Of a DNA stretch of 64,000 nucleotides, positions 34,368-43,214 are shown in pieces. Below the pieces are notes generated by a model that worked only from the letters and a program-made list of their open reading frames with translations, made no database searches and was not told the DNA's origin. Each line of letters begins with the position of its first letter. The first letter of the stretch is position 1. A program made the translations under genes and the position numbers. Source of the DNA: an uncultured Pelagibacteraceae bacterium (GTDB taxonomy: Bacteria; Pseudomonadota; Alphaproteobacteria; Pelagibacterales; Pelagibacteraceae); NCBI GenBank assembly GCA_902576375.1, contig CACGUZ010000002.1, positions 124,001-188,000 on the forward strand. Reading direction: 5' to 3'.

Positions 34368-35904
34368 TTTTATTTCTATTAAATGAAAATATTAAAAAAA
34401 TATACAATAAAATTATTAATGCAAAAATTTTATTACCATATTTTGAAAATATTGTTGGCTCTATTTTTTTTATTTTAAATAAATCAATAAAACCAGATTG
34501 ATTTAAATCAACTTGTTTTTCAACAACTCCTAAGGGATTAACAATTGCAGTAATTCCATTGTTTGCAGATCTTAAAACATATTTACCACTTTCTATAGCT
34601 CTATAGATACTGTGCACAAAATGTTGATGGGGACCTATAGACTGACCAAACCAACCATCTTCGGAAATATTTATAATAAAATCAAAATCTCTGTTATTAA
34701 AAATATTTCCACTATAAATTATTTCATAACAAATAAGTGGTAGTAGTCTTACTGAAAAATTAATTTTATTCACCTCTATGATATTTCTTTTTTCTCCTCT
34801 TGAATAAGACTGATAATTATTAGTGATTGTCTTTAATCCTATACTGCTCAGCATTTTTTCAAAGGGTAAGAACTCACCAAAGGGAACTAGATTGACTTTG
34901 TTGTATGAATTTAATATTTCAAGATTGTGATTATAAATTGTTAATGAATTGTAATATCTAATAATTTGACCTTCTTTTTTGATATCATTAATCCCAATTG
35001 ATAATATGTGATTTTCATTAAATTCATTCTCAAATAAAAATTTATATTCCTTTAGTTGGTTTTTTGAGATGTCAGGCAATATACCCTCAGGCCAAATAAA
35101 AATCGTTTTTTCATTTTTTTGTGGAGAACTGATTTTGATGAGATCATTGATTACTGAAATAGGATCAGTATCGTTATAAAATCTATCAATACTAACATTT
35201 GAACTTATAACTCTTAGTTTATAATCTAATTTATTAGCCTTAATATTGTTGAATTTTTCTAATCGTTGAGATCCAAAGAAATAAAAAGATAAAGTTATTA
35301 TGAAAAATAAAATACAAACAATAATTTCTTTTTTGTTATCTCTTAAAATTAAAAATGAAGTACTAGTAAAAAGAGAAATACAAAAAAGGTTAAAACTATA
35401 AGTGCCAATAATCGAAGTAATACTTAAAATTTCAATATAATTAGAAAAACTATAAGCAATTAAATTCCATGGAAACCCAGTCATTATTGTTCCTCTTATG
35501 AATTCAATTGTCCCAAATATTAGAGAAAAAAGAAAAAAAGAGCTTAAATTTTTCTTTGGCTTCAGGATTAAAAATAAAAATGAGGCTAAACCATAAAATA
35601 AAGCTAAAAAAGCTGGGACTAGGACTATACTTAGAGGAATCAAAAACTTAAAGCTTTCATCAAAAGTTAATGATATCGAAATCCAATAAAGATTACTTGT
35701 AAAATATCCGAGTCCAAATAACCAACCATAGAGGAAAAATAACTTTTTATTTATACTTACCTCAAAAATTTTTATCAAAAGAATATAGAGTAAACCAAAA
35801 GTTAAAAAATTAATTAGGATATAATTAAATGGAGGTAAGCTTAATGACGAAAAGGAACCTAGTAAAATTAAAATGATTGATTCAATATAAATTTTTTTTT
35901 TCAA
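34360..35904 (-). CDS. lnt: Apolipoprotein N-acyltransferase
   Basis: A 514-residue inner-membrane enzyme that adds the third acyl chain to lipoproteins. The N-terminal half has about seven hydrophobic helices; the nitrilase-like periplasmic domain shows the triad Glu ('FIWPEGILP'), Lys ('[16 protein letters not shown]') and Cys ('[11 protein letters not shown]'). A final C-terminal helix is present. The frame starts with TTG at 35904, one base after the ybeY stop; no ATG fits better. It overlaps metK by eight bases. Confidence 0.93.
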   Translation of the reverse strand: MKKKIYIESIILILLGSFSSLSLPPFNYILINFLTFGLLYILLIKIFEVSINKKLFFLYGWLFGLGYFTSNLYWISISLTFDESFKFLIPLSIVLVPAFLALFYGLASFLFLILKPKKNLSSFFLFSLIFGTIEFIRGTIMTGFPWNLIAYSFSNYIEILSITSIIGTYSFNLFCISLFTSTSFLILRDNKKEIIVCILFFIITLSFYFFGSQRLEKFNNIKANKLDYKLRVISSNVSIDRFYNDTDPISVINDLIKISSPQKNEKTIFIWPEGILPDISKNQLKEYKFLFENEFNENHILSIGINDIKKEGQIIRYYNSLTIYNHNLEILNSYNKVNLVPFGEFLPFEKMLSSIGLKTITNNYQSYSRGEKRNIIEVNKINFSVRLLPLICYEIIYSGNIFNNRDFDFIINISEDGWFGQSIGPHQHFVHSIYRAIESGKYVLRSANNGITAIVNPLGVVEKQVDLNQSGFIDLFKIKKIEPTIFSKYGNKIFALIILLYIFLIFSFNRNKNE

Positions 35905-35905
35905 A

Positions 35906-36367
35906 TTAATTTATTTTAGATTTTACATGCTTATATATAAAATTTTCTTCTCTTAACATTTTAAAATAATCTTTATTCTTTATGTGGTCAAAACCTAAAA
36001 GGTGAAGAAAACCATGAATAAAAATTTTAATAGTTTTTTGTTTAAATAACTCTAAATCCTGAGATTTAGGCTTATTTAAATAATTATAACTAATAATAAT
36101 GTCTCCCAAATACATTTTTTTTGAAAATTTAATTTTTTTATTGAATGGAAAAGATAAAATATCAGTAGATTTATTTTTATTTCTGAAATTTTTATTTAAT
36201 TTTTTAATATTTTTATTATTAGAAAGTAGTAAACTAAATAATACTTTTTTATTTGAAAATTGATATTTCTTTGGAAAAGCCCTACATATTTTTTTAAAAA
36301 AAATATCTGTATTTTTCAGTCTTTTTGACCAAGCCTTCTCTTCGGAGAAGACACTAACTTTAATCAT
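35906..36367 (-). CDS. ybeY: Endoribonuclease YbeY (rRNA maturation factor)
   Basis: A 153-residue metalloprotein required for 16S rRNA 3' processing and ribosome quality control. The zinc motif H-x3-H-x5-H is intact ('HGFLHLLGFDH', about 122-132). 'NKSTDILSFPF' is the second conserved block. It overlaps phoH by eight bases and is followed by lnt, the common phoH-ybeY-lnt order in proteobacteria. Confidence 0.93.
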   Translation of the reverse strand: MIKVSVFSEEKAWSKRLKNTDIFFKKICRAFPKKYQFSNKKVLFSLLLSNNKNIKKLNKNFRNKNKSTDILSFPFNKKIKFSKKMYLGDIIISYNYLNKPKSQDLELFKQKTIKIFIHGFLHLLGFDHIKNKDYFKMLREENFIYKHVKSKIN

Positions 36368-37355
36368 TATTTGAGTATGCTTTTACTATTTTGGATACAA
36401 GTGGATGTCTAACAACATCTGAATGATCAAAATCAACAATTGATATCTCTTTTAAATGACCAAGAAGTTCTTTTGATCGAACTAATCCCGACATATTTTT
36501 GTTAGGTAGATCAATTTGGGTTGGATCTCCGTTAACTACAATTTTTGAATTTTCACCAATACGAGTAAGAAACATTTTGATCTGGGTGTCTGTCGCATTT
36601 TGTGCTTCATCTAAAATTGCAAAAGAATTTTTAAGAGTTCGACCTCTCATAAAAGCCAACGGGGCTATTTCTATATCTCCAATTTCAATCATTCTTTGGA
36701 TTTTCTCAAAATCAAAAAGGTCGTATAGAGAATCATATAGCGGTCTCAAATAGGGGTCTACTTTCTCTTTCATATCACCAGGTAAGAACCCTAAACGTTC
36801 ACCGGCTTCAACTGCTGGTCTTGACAAAATTATTCTTTCAATCTTTTTCTCTAAAAGCATTGTAAGACCTACCGCAACGGCCAAAAAGGTCTTGCCTGTT
36901 CCTGCTGGTCCCGCAGAAATTACAATATCACTTTGTCTTAAAGCTCTAACATAATTCTTTTGTTTCTCTGATCTAGGAATTATAGATTTTTTAGGAGTTT
37001 TAATTATATCGGTTACATTATTGTTTTTTAATTTTTCATTAATCATAAATTTGTCTACCGAAGAAAGTATATCTTTATTTTCGATATTACCATTATTAAT
37101 AAATTGATTAACTAAAAATTGGATCGCATTCTTTACTTTTTCATTTGTTTCAGGGTCCGATTTTATAAGAATAGAATTTCCTCTTGAGTACAAACTACAT
37201 TTTGTGATTTTCTCAAGTTCCTGTAAATTTTTATTAAATTCACCAGCAATACCCATTAACAAATCATTATCATGAAATATTACACTTAAAGAGTTATTGT
37301 CCGAGTAAACAAACTTTATTGCCTGATCAATATTTTTTTTTGTTATTCCGCTCAA
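36360..37355 (-). CDS. phoH: PhoH-like ATPase
   Basis: A 331-residue cytosolic P-loop protein. An N-terminal region with 'IFHDNDLLMGIAGEFNKNLQ' precedes the ATPase: Walker A 'SAGPAGTGKT' near 154-163, 'SRPAVEAGERLGFLPGDM' and Walker B 'FAILDEAQNAT'. PhoH proteins act with YbeY in RNA metabolism, though the precise activity is debated. It starts with TTG at 37355, two bases after the miaB stop; the next ATG is 33 codons in and would remove conserved sequence. It overlaps ybeY. Confidence 0.92.
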   Translation of the reverse strand: MSGITKKNIDQAIKFVYSDNNSLSVIFHDNDLLMGIAGEFNKNLQELEKITKCSLYSRGNSILIKSDPETNEKVKNAIQFLVNQFINNGNIENKDILSSVDKFMINEKLKNNNVTDIIKTPKKSIIPRSEKQKNYVRALRQSDIVISAGPAGTGKTFLAVAVGLTMLLEKKIERIILSRPAVEAGERLGFLPGDMKEKVDPYLRPLYDSLYDLFDFEKIQRMIEIGDIEIAPLAFMRGRTLKNSFAILDEAQNATDTQIKMFLTRIGENSKIVVNGDPTQIDLPNKNMSGLVRSKELLGHLKEISIVDFDHSDVVRHPLVSKIVKAYSNND

Positions 37356-37357
37356 AT

Positions 37358-38686
37358 TTATGCAACTTTCTGATTAGAATTAACTACAATTTCACCAAAT
37401 AAAGTACTTCTATTACTTTTACTAATTTTTACTTGCACAATTTTTCCAATATCACTTTTTTTACCATCAAAGATTACTGATGTCATGTGCTTAGATCTTC
37501 CAAATGTTTTAGTTTTATCCTCTGTGAAATTTTCAACTAACACTTCCACAATACTGTTTTCTAAAGACTTGTTCTTTTGGATCTGATTTTCAAACAACTC
37601 ATTTTGAATTATTTCTAACCTTGCAAATGAAGTTTTTTTATCAATTAAATTTAAATTTTCTGAAACAGTTCCAGGTCTAGGGCTAAAAATATAAGAGTAA
37701 GAATTTATAAACTTTACTTTTTTTATTAGATTTAAAGTATCTTCAAAGTCCTGATTTTCTTCCCCAGGGTAAGCAATTATAAAATCACTTGAAAATTCTA
37801 TTTTTGAATTAATTTCTTTTAGTTTGTTAAATGTTTCGATGTAATTCTCAATAGAATGATTTCTATTCATCAATTTTAATATTCTATTCGATCCGCTTTG
37901 TACCGGTAAATGTACAAGTGGCATAAGTTTATTTGAACTTTTGTAAACTTCAATCAGGTCATTAGTCATATCCTTTGGATGAGATGTTGTGTATCTTACT
38001 CTTTTAATTTCATTTAATTTTTCAATACTTAATATTAAATCTGATAAACGAAACCCATTACTTTCATAAGCATTAACATTTTGGCCTAACAAAGTTATTT
38101 CTTTTACACCGTTGTCTGCTAAATATTTTGCTTCGTCCAAAATTTGACTGGATGGTCTCGAGTACTCCGGCCCTCTTGTGTAAGGAACTACACAAAAATG
38201 ACAAAACTTATCACAGCCTTCTTGAATTGTTAAAAAAGATGAAACTTTTTCTACTTTAGTTTTTATTTTACTCAAATATTCAAATTTTGTAACCGCATCA
38301 AACTCTGTTTCCTCAAGTTTCCTTTTTTTTTCAACATAATTTAAAATTGTATCATTAATTTTATGGTAAGCTTGAGGACCTATTACCAAATCAATGAAAG
38401 GCTCTCTTTTTAACATTTCTTGATTTTCTGCTTGAGCGACACAACCTGCAATAATAACTAATGGTTTTTCTTTAAATCTAAAAATTTTTTTTACTCTACC
38501 TATTTCAGAATAAACTTTTTCTTTAGCTTTGTCCCTTATGTGACATGTATTTAGTAGATAACAATTAGCATCCTCATATTTTTCTGTCTTCTCATAACCA
38601 ATTTTTCTTACAGTATCTAATATTCTATTAGAATCATACTCATTCATTTGGCAGCCAAAAGTTTTAATGAAAATTTTTTGTTTCAT
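37358..38686 (-). CDS. miaB: tRNA-2-methylthio-N6-dimethylallyladenosine synthase MiaB
   Basis: A 442-residue radical-SAM methylthiotransferase acting on A37 of tRNAs that read UNN codons, which includes the tRNA-Leu(CAA) in this window. The N-terminal UPF0004 domain carries three cluster Cys ('TFGCQMNEYDS', 'LNTCHIRDKA', 'AGCVAQ'), followed by the radical-SAM 'C-x3-C-x2-C' ('CDKFCHFC') and a C-terminal TRAM domain. It begins one base after the fur stop. Confidence 0.96.
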   Translation of the reverse strand: MKQKIFIKTFGCQMNEYDSNRILDTVRKIGYEKTEKYEDANCYLLNTCHIRDKAKEKVYSEIGRVKKIFRFKEKPLVIIAGCVAQAENQEMLKREPFIDLVIGPQAYHKINDTILNYVEKKRKLEETEFDAVTKFEYLSKIKTKVEKVSSFLTIQEGCDKFCHFCVVPYTRGPEYSRPSSQILDEAKYLADNGVKEITLLGQNVNAYESNGFRLSDLILSIEKLNEIKRVRYTTSHPKDMTNDLIEVYKSSNKLMPLVHLPVQSGSNRILKLMNRNHSIENYIETFNKLKEINSKIEFSSDFIIAYPGEENQDFEDTLNLIKKVKFINSYSYIFSPRPGTVSENLNLIDKKTSFARLEIIQNELFENQIQKNKSLENSIVEVLVENFTEDKTKTFGRSKHMTSVIFDGKKSDIGKIVQVKISKSNRSTLFGEIVVNSNQKVA

Positions 38687-39127
38687 TTATTGAGGCTTTT
38701 TTTTAACCCCATATAATTCCAATTTATGATCTACTAGTTTATAACCATATTTTTCAGCAACTTTTTTTTGAAGTTTTTCTATCTCATCATCAACGAATTC
38801 TATGATCTCACCTGTTTTGATATCTATCAGATGATCATGATGGCTTTCAATCATTGCTTCATATCTTGCCTTTCCTCCTTTGAAATCATGTTTTGTTAAG
38901 ATGCCAGCCTCTTCGAATAATTTTACTGTTCTATAAACTGTGGCTATACTTATTTTTGGATCAACTTTCGAAACACGGTTATAAAGCTCATCTACATCTG
39001 GGTGATCTGACTTTCCATACTCAGACTTTGATTCCGAAATTATTTTTGCAATAATTTTCCTTTGTTCTGTAAGTTTAACGCCTTTAGCTAAACACTTTTG
39101 TTCAATTGTATCTACTGTATCTGCCAT
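38687..39127 (-). CDS. fur: Ferric uptake regulator family protein Fur/Mur
   Basis: A 146-residue metal-dependent repressor. The winged helix ('GVKLTEQRKIIAKIISES' to 'ISIATVYRTVKLFEEAGIL') is followed by 'ARYEAMIESHHDHLID' (HHDH at 96-99) and 'GEIIEF'. The metal-sensing His/Glu set of true Fur is present, but C-terminal CxxC zinc motifs are absent, as in many alphaproteobacterial Fur/Mur. It is distinct from Irr at 23468. The frame opens with TTG six bases earlier; I prefer the ATG at 39127. It is embedded in the miaB-phoH operon, between tsaB and miaB. Whether it senses iron or manganese cannot be told from sequence. Confidence 0.88.
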   Translation of the reverse strand: MADTVDTIEQKCLAKGVKLTEQRKIIAKIISESKSEYGKSDHPDVDELYNRVSKVDPKISIATVYRTVKLFEEAGILTKHDFKGGKARYEAMIESHHDHLIDIKTGEIIEFVDDEIEKLQKKVAEKYGYKLVDHKLELYGVKKKPQ

Positions 39128-39135
39128 ACTCAATT

Positions 39136-39522
39136 TTAACTTATATAATAAGGTTTAATCAAATTTTTTTTGAGGTTAAATTTACTGCAAAGATGCGGTA
39201 TATTCTCGTATTTAATATCAATTTCATTCTTAAAGTCCTTAAAACTAAAGCAATAATAATCAATTTTTTTAATCATATGAATGGCTTTAATTGTCGATAA
39301 AGAATTTCTGATACCTGCAAAACTACCAGGACCTCTATTTATATAAATTGATCCAATATCACTAATCCCTAAATTATTATTTTTTAAAAAATTAATAAGT
39401 AAAATAATTAGTTTTTCATAATTATTTTTGCTATTTTCATGAGTAACACTATAAGTATTATTGTCATTAATGATCATAAAAAAAATATTATCTTTAACAG
39501 CATCTATAATTAATTTATTCAT
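39136..39522 (-). CDS. tsaB: TsaB-like tRNA t6A accessory protein, N-terminal domain only
   Basis: A 128-residue protein that aligns with the first half of TsaB, the scaffold of the TsaBDE complex making N6-threonylcarbamoyl-adenosine in tRNA. 'MNKLIIDAVKDN' corresponds to the usual 'ILAIDTAT' start, and 'INRGPGSFAGIRNSLSTI' is the conserved signature near residue 70-87. Full TsaB proteins are roughly twice this length. The C-terminal half is absent and the next gene starts eight bases on, so this is not a simple frameshift. The rimI acetyltransferase often found here is also missing. Its 5' end overlaps a divergent gene by 53 bases. Confidence 0.8.
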   Translation of the reverse strand: MNKLIIDAVKDNIFFMIINDNNTYSVTHENSKNNYEKLIILLINFLKNNNLGISDIGSIYINRGPGSFAGIRNSLSTIKAIHMIKKIDYYCFSFKDFKNEIDIKYENIPHLCSKFNLKKNLIKPYYIS

Positions 39523-40525
39523 TTTTTTAATTATATTTACTTTTAACTCAAACGCACAAGAAAATAATGATAGAAATTTTTCCAATGATGATGGTGTACT
39601 ATCTATTATGTACCATCGTTTTAATGAATTTAAATATCCATCAACAAATATATCAATGGATATTTTCAAGGAACATATTGATCTTATTTTAGATGCTAAC
39701 TTAACCTTTTATCATCCAAAAAATTTTGTAAATGAGTTTGATATTCCAAAAAAAGAAAAAAAGATTCTTCTTACCGTTGATGATGCATTTCAGTCCTTTT
39801 ACGATAATGCATGGCCCTACCTGAAAAAAAATCAAATTCCATTTGTATTATTTGTCTCCACTGAACCTGTTGGTAACAATGGATACATGAATTGGGATCA
39901 GATTAAAGAAATTGAACAAAGTGAATTTGGGGTTATAGGGCATCATTCTCACTCTCATGACTATTTAATTGATAAATCAGAGGAAGTTTTTTTAAATGAC
40001 ATAAAAACATCAAATAGAATTTTCAAAGATAGGTTAGGATATGTACCAACTTTATTTTCATACCCATTTGGAGAATACTCAGGATTTATGAGAGATTATA
40101 TATCTCAAAATTTCAAAATTGCATTTGGACAACATTCTGGAATTATTGATGTAAATAAAAATAGATTCGAACTTCCACGATTTCCTATAAATGAAAAATA
40201 TGGAGAAATTAAAAGATTTAAATCAATAATAAACTATTTCCCCCTTGAATATAAAAACTTAGAACCACAAGAAAAAAAATTATCGAAAAAAGATAATCCA
40301 CCAAGATTTAAGGTAGAATTTTTTGAAAATCAGAAAAATATTGAAAATATTAATTGCTATTCCAATGAAGGAGGTAAATGGATGGAGTCAAATATTAAAC
40401 TTGTTGAGAAAGAACTTACAATAGAATTTAGAGAACCATTTTTACCAAGAAGAGGCAGAATTAATTGTTCTGTAAATGACAACGGTAAATGGAGATGGTT
40501 TGGAACACAATTTATTATTAGATAA
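39470..40525 (+). CDS. Secreted polysaccharide deacetylase family protein
   Basis: A 351-residue protein with a signal peptide (Lys-rich start, hydrophobic core 'IINLFIFLIIFTF', probable cleavage after NSNA). The NodB-fold signatures are motif 1 'LLTVDDAF' and motif 2 'HHSHSHD'. A C-terminal domain has paired Cys in 'NCYSNEGGKWMES' and 'NCSVNDNGKWRWF', probably forming a disulfide. It likely removes acetyl groups from an envelope or extracellular glycan. The ATG at 39470 gives a normal signal peptide but lies inside the divergent tsaB gene; a TTG nine bases upstream is the only in-frame alternative nearby. Confidence 0.85.
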   Translation: MIIKKILSLTASIINLFIFLIIFTFNSNAQENNDRNFSNDDGVLSIMYHRFNEFKYPSTNISMDIFKEHIDLILDANLTFYHPKNFVNEFDIPKKEKKILLTVDDAFQSFYDNAWPYLKKNQIPFVLFVSTEPVGNNGYMNWDQIKEIEQSEFGVIGHHSHSHDYLIDKSEEVFLNDIKTSNRIFKDRLGYVPTLFSYPFGEYSGFMRDYISQNFKIAFGQHSGIIDVNKNRFELPRFPINEKYGEIKRFKSIINYFPLEYKNLEPQEKKLSKKDNPPRFKVEFFENQKNIENINCYSNEGGKWMESNIKLVEKELTIEFREPFLPRRGRINCSVNDNGKWRWFGTQFIIR

Positions 40526-40531
40526 TAATTT

Positions 40532-41614
40532 TTAAATTAAACTTTCTAACTCAATACTTGAGGGTAATAACTTTGCATCATCAAAATCTTTTAAATTATT
40601 TTGTTGAATAATCTTTTGTAAAACTTTCACATATTCATTTCCAGTTTCAGCGTATTTATCTAAATACTCTGATAAGATCATACTGTCTAATGGTTCGCCT
40701 AAATCTCTTAACTTTGCTCTCGCCAATCTAAAATCTTTATAACTTGAGTGAGTATTTATATTTCTTTGGTAAGCTCTTACAGACGCTTGCAAAACATTAA
40801 ATTTCATTACTTTGTGGCCTTCATTTTTTTCAGCATCTTTTGGTTTCAAGCCCTCACCTGACCAAGTCCACTGTCCAAACAATGCGTTTCCTTGTTGTGC
40901 AAATCTTGAAGTTCCCCATCCTGTCTCTTTAGCAGCTTGAGCAAGTGCTAATGAAACTGGAACTATATCCATTCTTATTTTTAATATCGATAAATCTCTC
41001 GAGGGTATACCATATTGTTTATATTTTTTTTCTAACCATAATTTCTCGGATTTTGAGTTATTGCTCTTATTAATTATACTGAATAATCTTTTTCTATCTA
41101 ATTTAATGTTTTTATTTTCCTCTAAAATTAATGGCAATACAATTTGTATAAAGAATTCTTTTCTTTTTTTAACGCTCTCTATCATTTTTATTTCTGCAGG
41201 AAGTAAGGTTAGAGCTATCGGCTTAACTAATTTTTTTTTTCTAACATCATCAAGCTTATAATCTGTATCTTCAAAAAGCTGTTTAATTGTTGAAGCATCT
41301 AATCTTACTGTATCTGTTTCTTGATCGTTTAAACTATAAATATCGATTAACAAATCATCTTCATTAAGTGTTTGAGAATTTGATAAATTTGAAGATTTTT
41401 TATTAAGAGTATATGCAAGTATTGCTTTTGAATTATTTTGAATTCCAGCCGAACTTTCGATCTTATCACTGGTAAAATTAACAATAATCGGCAAAGAATA
41501 AAAAAATAAGATAACAAGTATACTGCTAAGAATAATTCTTGGAAGTGAACTTAGGTTATTTTCATCGAAAACTTTAAATGGTTTTATTTTATTTTTTTTA
41601 AAGATTCTTTTCAT
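40532..41614 (-). CDS. Membrane-anchored glucosaminidase (Bax/FlgJ-C type)
   Basis: A 360-residue protein with a cytoplasmic basic N-terminus, one membrane helix (about 28-50, 'IILSSILVILFFYSLPIIV') and a periplasmic domain. The C-terminal part has the N-acetylglucosaminidase fold of the Bax family: 'VPVSLALAQAAKETGWGTSRFAQQGNALFGQW' contains the catalytic Glu. It likely trims peptidoglycan. It converges on the deacetylase at six bases distance and starts three bases after the NfuA stop, so it is co-transcribed with nfuA. Confidence 0.85.
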   Translation of the reverse strand: MKRIFKKNKIKPFKVFDENNLSSLPRIILSSILVILFFYSLPIIVNFTSDKIESSAGIQNNSKAILAYTLNKKSSNLSNSQTLNEDDLLIDIYSLNDQETDTVRLDASTIKQLFEDTDYKLDDVRKKKLVKPIALTLLPAEIKMIESVKKRKEFFIQIVLPLILEENKNIKLDRKRLFSIINKSNNSKSEKLWLEKKYKQYGIPSRDLSILKIRMDIVPVSLALAQAAKETGWGTSRFAQQGNALFGQWTWSGEGLKPKDAEKNEGHKVMKFNVLQASVRAYQRNINTHSSYKDFRLARAKLRDLGEPLDSMILSEYLDKYAETGNEYVKVLQKIIQQNNLKDFDDAKLLPSSIELESLI

Positions 41615-41617
41615 TTA

Positions 41618-42157
41618 TTAAATAGCCTCAACTTTTTTTACTTCTGGCAAATAATGACATAAAAGATTTTGAACACCTTGTTTTAGAGTCATTGTAGAAC
41701 TAGGACAGCCAGAACAGCTCCCCTGTAGTTGAACTTTTACTACTCCATCCTTAAACTCTTTAAATTTAATATCACCTCCATCTCTAGCTATTGCTGGACG
41801 AATCTTCTCCTCAAGTAATTGTACTATTCGTTTTTCAATTTCATCAGAGCCTTCATTTTGTTCAGTTAAATCTTTATTAATGACGAATTCTTTTCCTGAT
41901 GCATAAAATTCATTAATATGAGAAATCACAATATGCTTGATGTCATCCCAAGAATTTTCATTATATTTATTAACTGAAATGAAATCTTTACTTAAAAAAA
42001 TTCCTTCAACACCATTCACTGAAAGGATATTTTTAATTAGCTCATTATTTACTTTGTCATTTTTAGTTACTTCAAATGATCCTGCACTGGAAACAACCTT
42101 GCCTGGTATGAATTTTAACGAATTAGGATTTGGTGTTATCTCAGTTTGAACGAACAT
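41618..42157 (-). CDS. NfuA-type Fe-S scaffold/carrier protein
   Basis: A 179-residue protein. The N-terminal Nfu_N domain ('MFVQTEITPNPNSLKFIPG') and the C-terminal NifU-like domain with C148-x2-C151 ('GSCSGCPSSTMTLKQGV') are typical of the alphaproteobacterial/mitochondrial NFU1 group. It binds and passes a 4Fe-4S cluster to client enzymes through the C-x2-C pair. Clients in the window could be MiaB, Nth or FdxA. It is followed on the same strand by the glucosaminidase. Confidence 0.93.
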   Translation of the reverse strand: MFVQTEITPNPNSLKFIPGKVVSSAGSFEVTKNDKVNNELIKNILSVNGVEGIFLSKDFISVNKYNENSWDDIKHIVISHINEFYASGKEFVINKDLTEQNEGSDEIEKRIVQLLEEKIRPAIARDGGDIKFKEFKDGVVKVQLQGSCSGCPSSTMTLKQGVQNLLCHYLPEVKKVEAI

Positions 42158-42209
42158 AAATTATATATAAGCAATATTTAAAAAAATGGAACTGCTTTAT
42201 GAAATATCC

Positions 42210-43211
42210 TCAAAAACCTACAATTTCATGAATTTTTTTAATTTTTTTTGTGGCAATTTCATTCGCTTTCTCATATCCGTCTTTAAGTATTTCTTCCAAA
42301 AAGACTTTGTCATCTAATAACTCTTTAATTTTTAATGAAATTGGATTGATTTCTTTAACAACTACATCTGACAATTTTTCTTTAAATTCTGAAAAATTTT
42401 TTCCAGCAAATTCATTAATTGATTTTTGAAGTGTGTTATTCATCAAACTTGAATAAATACCAATTAGATTTTTAGCCTCGGGTCTTTTTTCTAATTCTTC
42501 AATTGTAGATGGTAAAGGTAGAGTGTCGGTTTTTGCTTTTTTAATTTTATTTATTATTTGATCTTTATCATCATTTAAATTTATTCTGCTTAGGTCTGAT
42601 ACCTCAGATTTACTCATCTTTTTGAGACCGTCTTTTAAACTCATAATTCTAGAAAATTCTTTTTTAATTAAAGGTTCGGGAACTACAAAAAAATTTTGGA
42701 TTTTATAATCGTTGTTAAATTTTTGAGCTATATCACGACATAACTCCAAATGTTGTTTTTGATCATCTCCAACAGGTACATGAGTCGAGTCGTATAATAA
42801 AATGTCAGCTGCCATTAAAACAGGATATGAATAAAGACCGATACTCGCTTTCTCTTTGTCTTTCCCGGCTTTTTCCTTAAATTGGGTCATCCTATTTAAC
42901 CATCCCATTCTCGCAACACAGCTTAAAATCCACGCTGCCTCTGCGTGAGCACTCACCCGAGACTGATTAAAAATTATACTTTTTCTAGGATCTATTCCAC
43001 TTGCAACAAATGTGGCGACTGTCTCATGTATATTTGATTTTAGATCTTTTGGATTTTGGCTTACAGTCATTGCATGAAGATCAACAACACAAAAGATACA
43101 TTCATTTTGACTATCATTGTTTAAATCAACAAAATTTTTTATCGCTCCTAAATAATTTCCTAAATGAAGATTTCCTGTAGGTTGAACACCGGAGAAAATT
43201 TTTTTTTTCAT
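42210..43211 (-). CDS. trpS: Tryptophanyl-tRNA synthetase
   Basis: A 333-residue class I aminoacyl-tRNA synthetase. The HIGH-like motif is in 'GVQPTGNLHLGNYLGAI' near the N-terminus and the KMSKS motif is exact ('LKKMSKSE', about 195). 'DLHAMTV' and 'ADILLYDSTHVPVGDDQKQH' are the tryptophan-binding and dimer regions. Length is standard. It starts three bases after the murJ stop on the same strand. Confidence 0.97.
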   Translation of the reverse strand: MKKKIFSGVQPTGNLHLGNYLGAIKNFVDLNNDSQNECIFCVVDLHAMTVSQNPKDLKSNIHETVATFVASGIDPRKSIIFNQSRVSAHAEAAWILSCVARMGWLNRMTQFKEKAGKDKEKASIGLYSYPVLMAADILLYDSTHVPVGDDQKQHLELCRDIAQKFNNDYKIQNFFVVPEPLIKKEFSRIMSLKDGLKKMSKSEVSDLSRINLNDDKDQIINKIKKAKTDTLPLPSTIEELEKRPEAKNLIGIYSSLMNNTLQKSINEFAGKNFSEFKEKLSDVVVKEINPISLKIKELLDDKVFLEEILKDGYEKANEIATKKIKKIHEIVGF

Positions 43212-43214
43212 ATT

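Noticed and set aside
34368-34420. SAM riboswitch upstream of metK
   Set aside because: SAM-binding leaders are known in SAR11, but the metK start lies inside the lnt coding sequence, leaving no leader. No conserved riboswitch core was seen.
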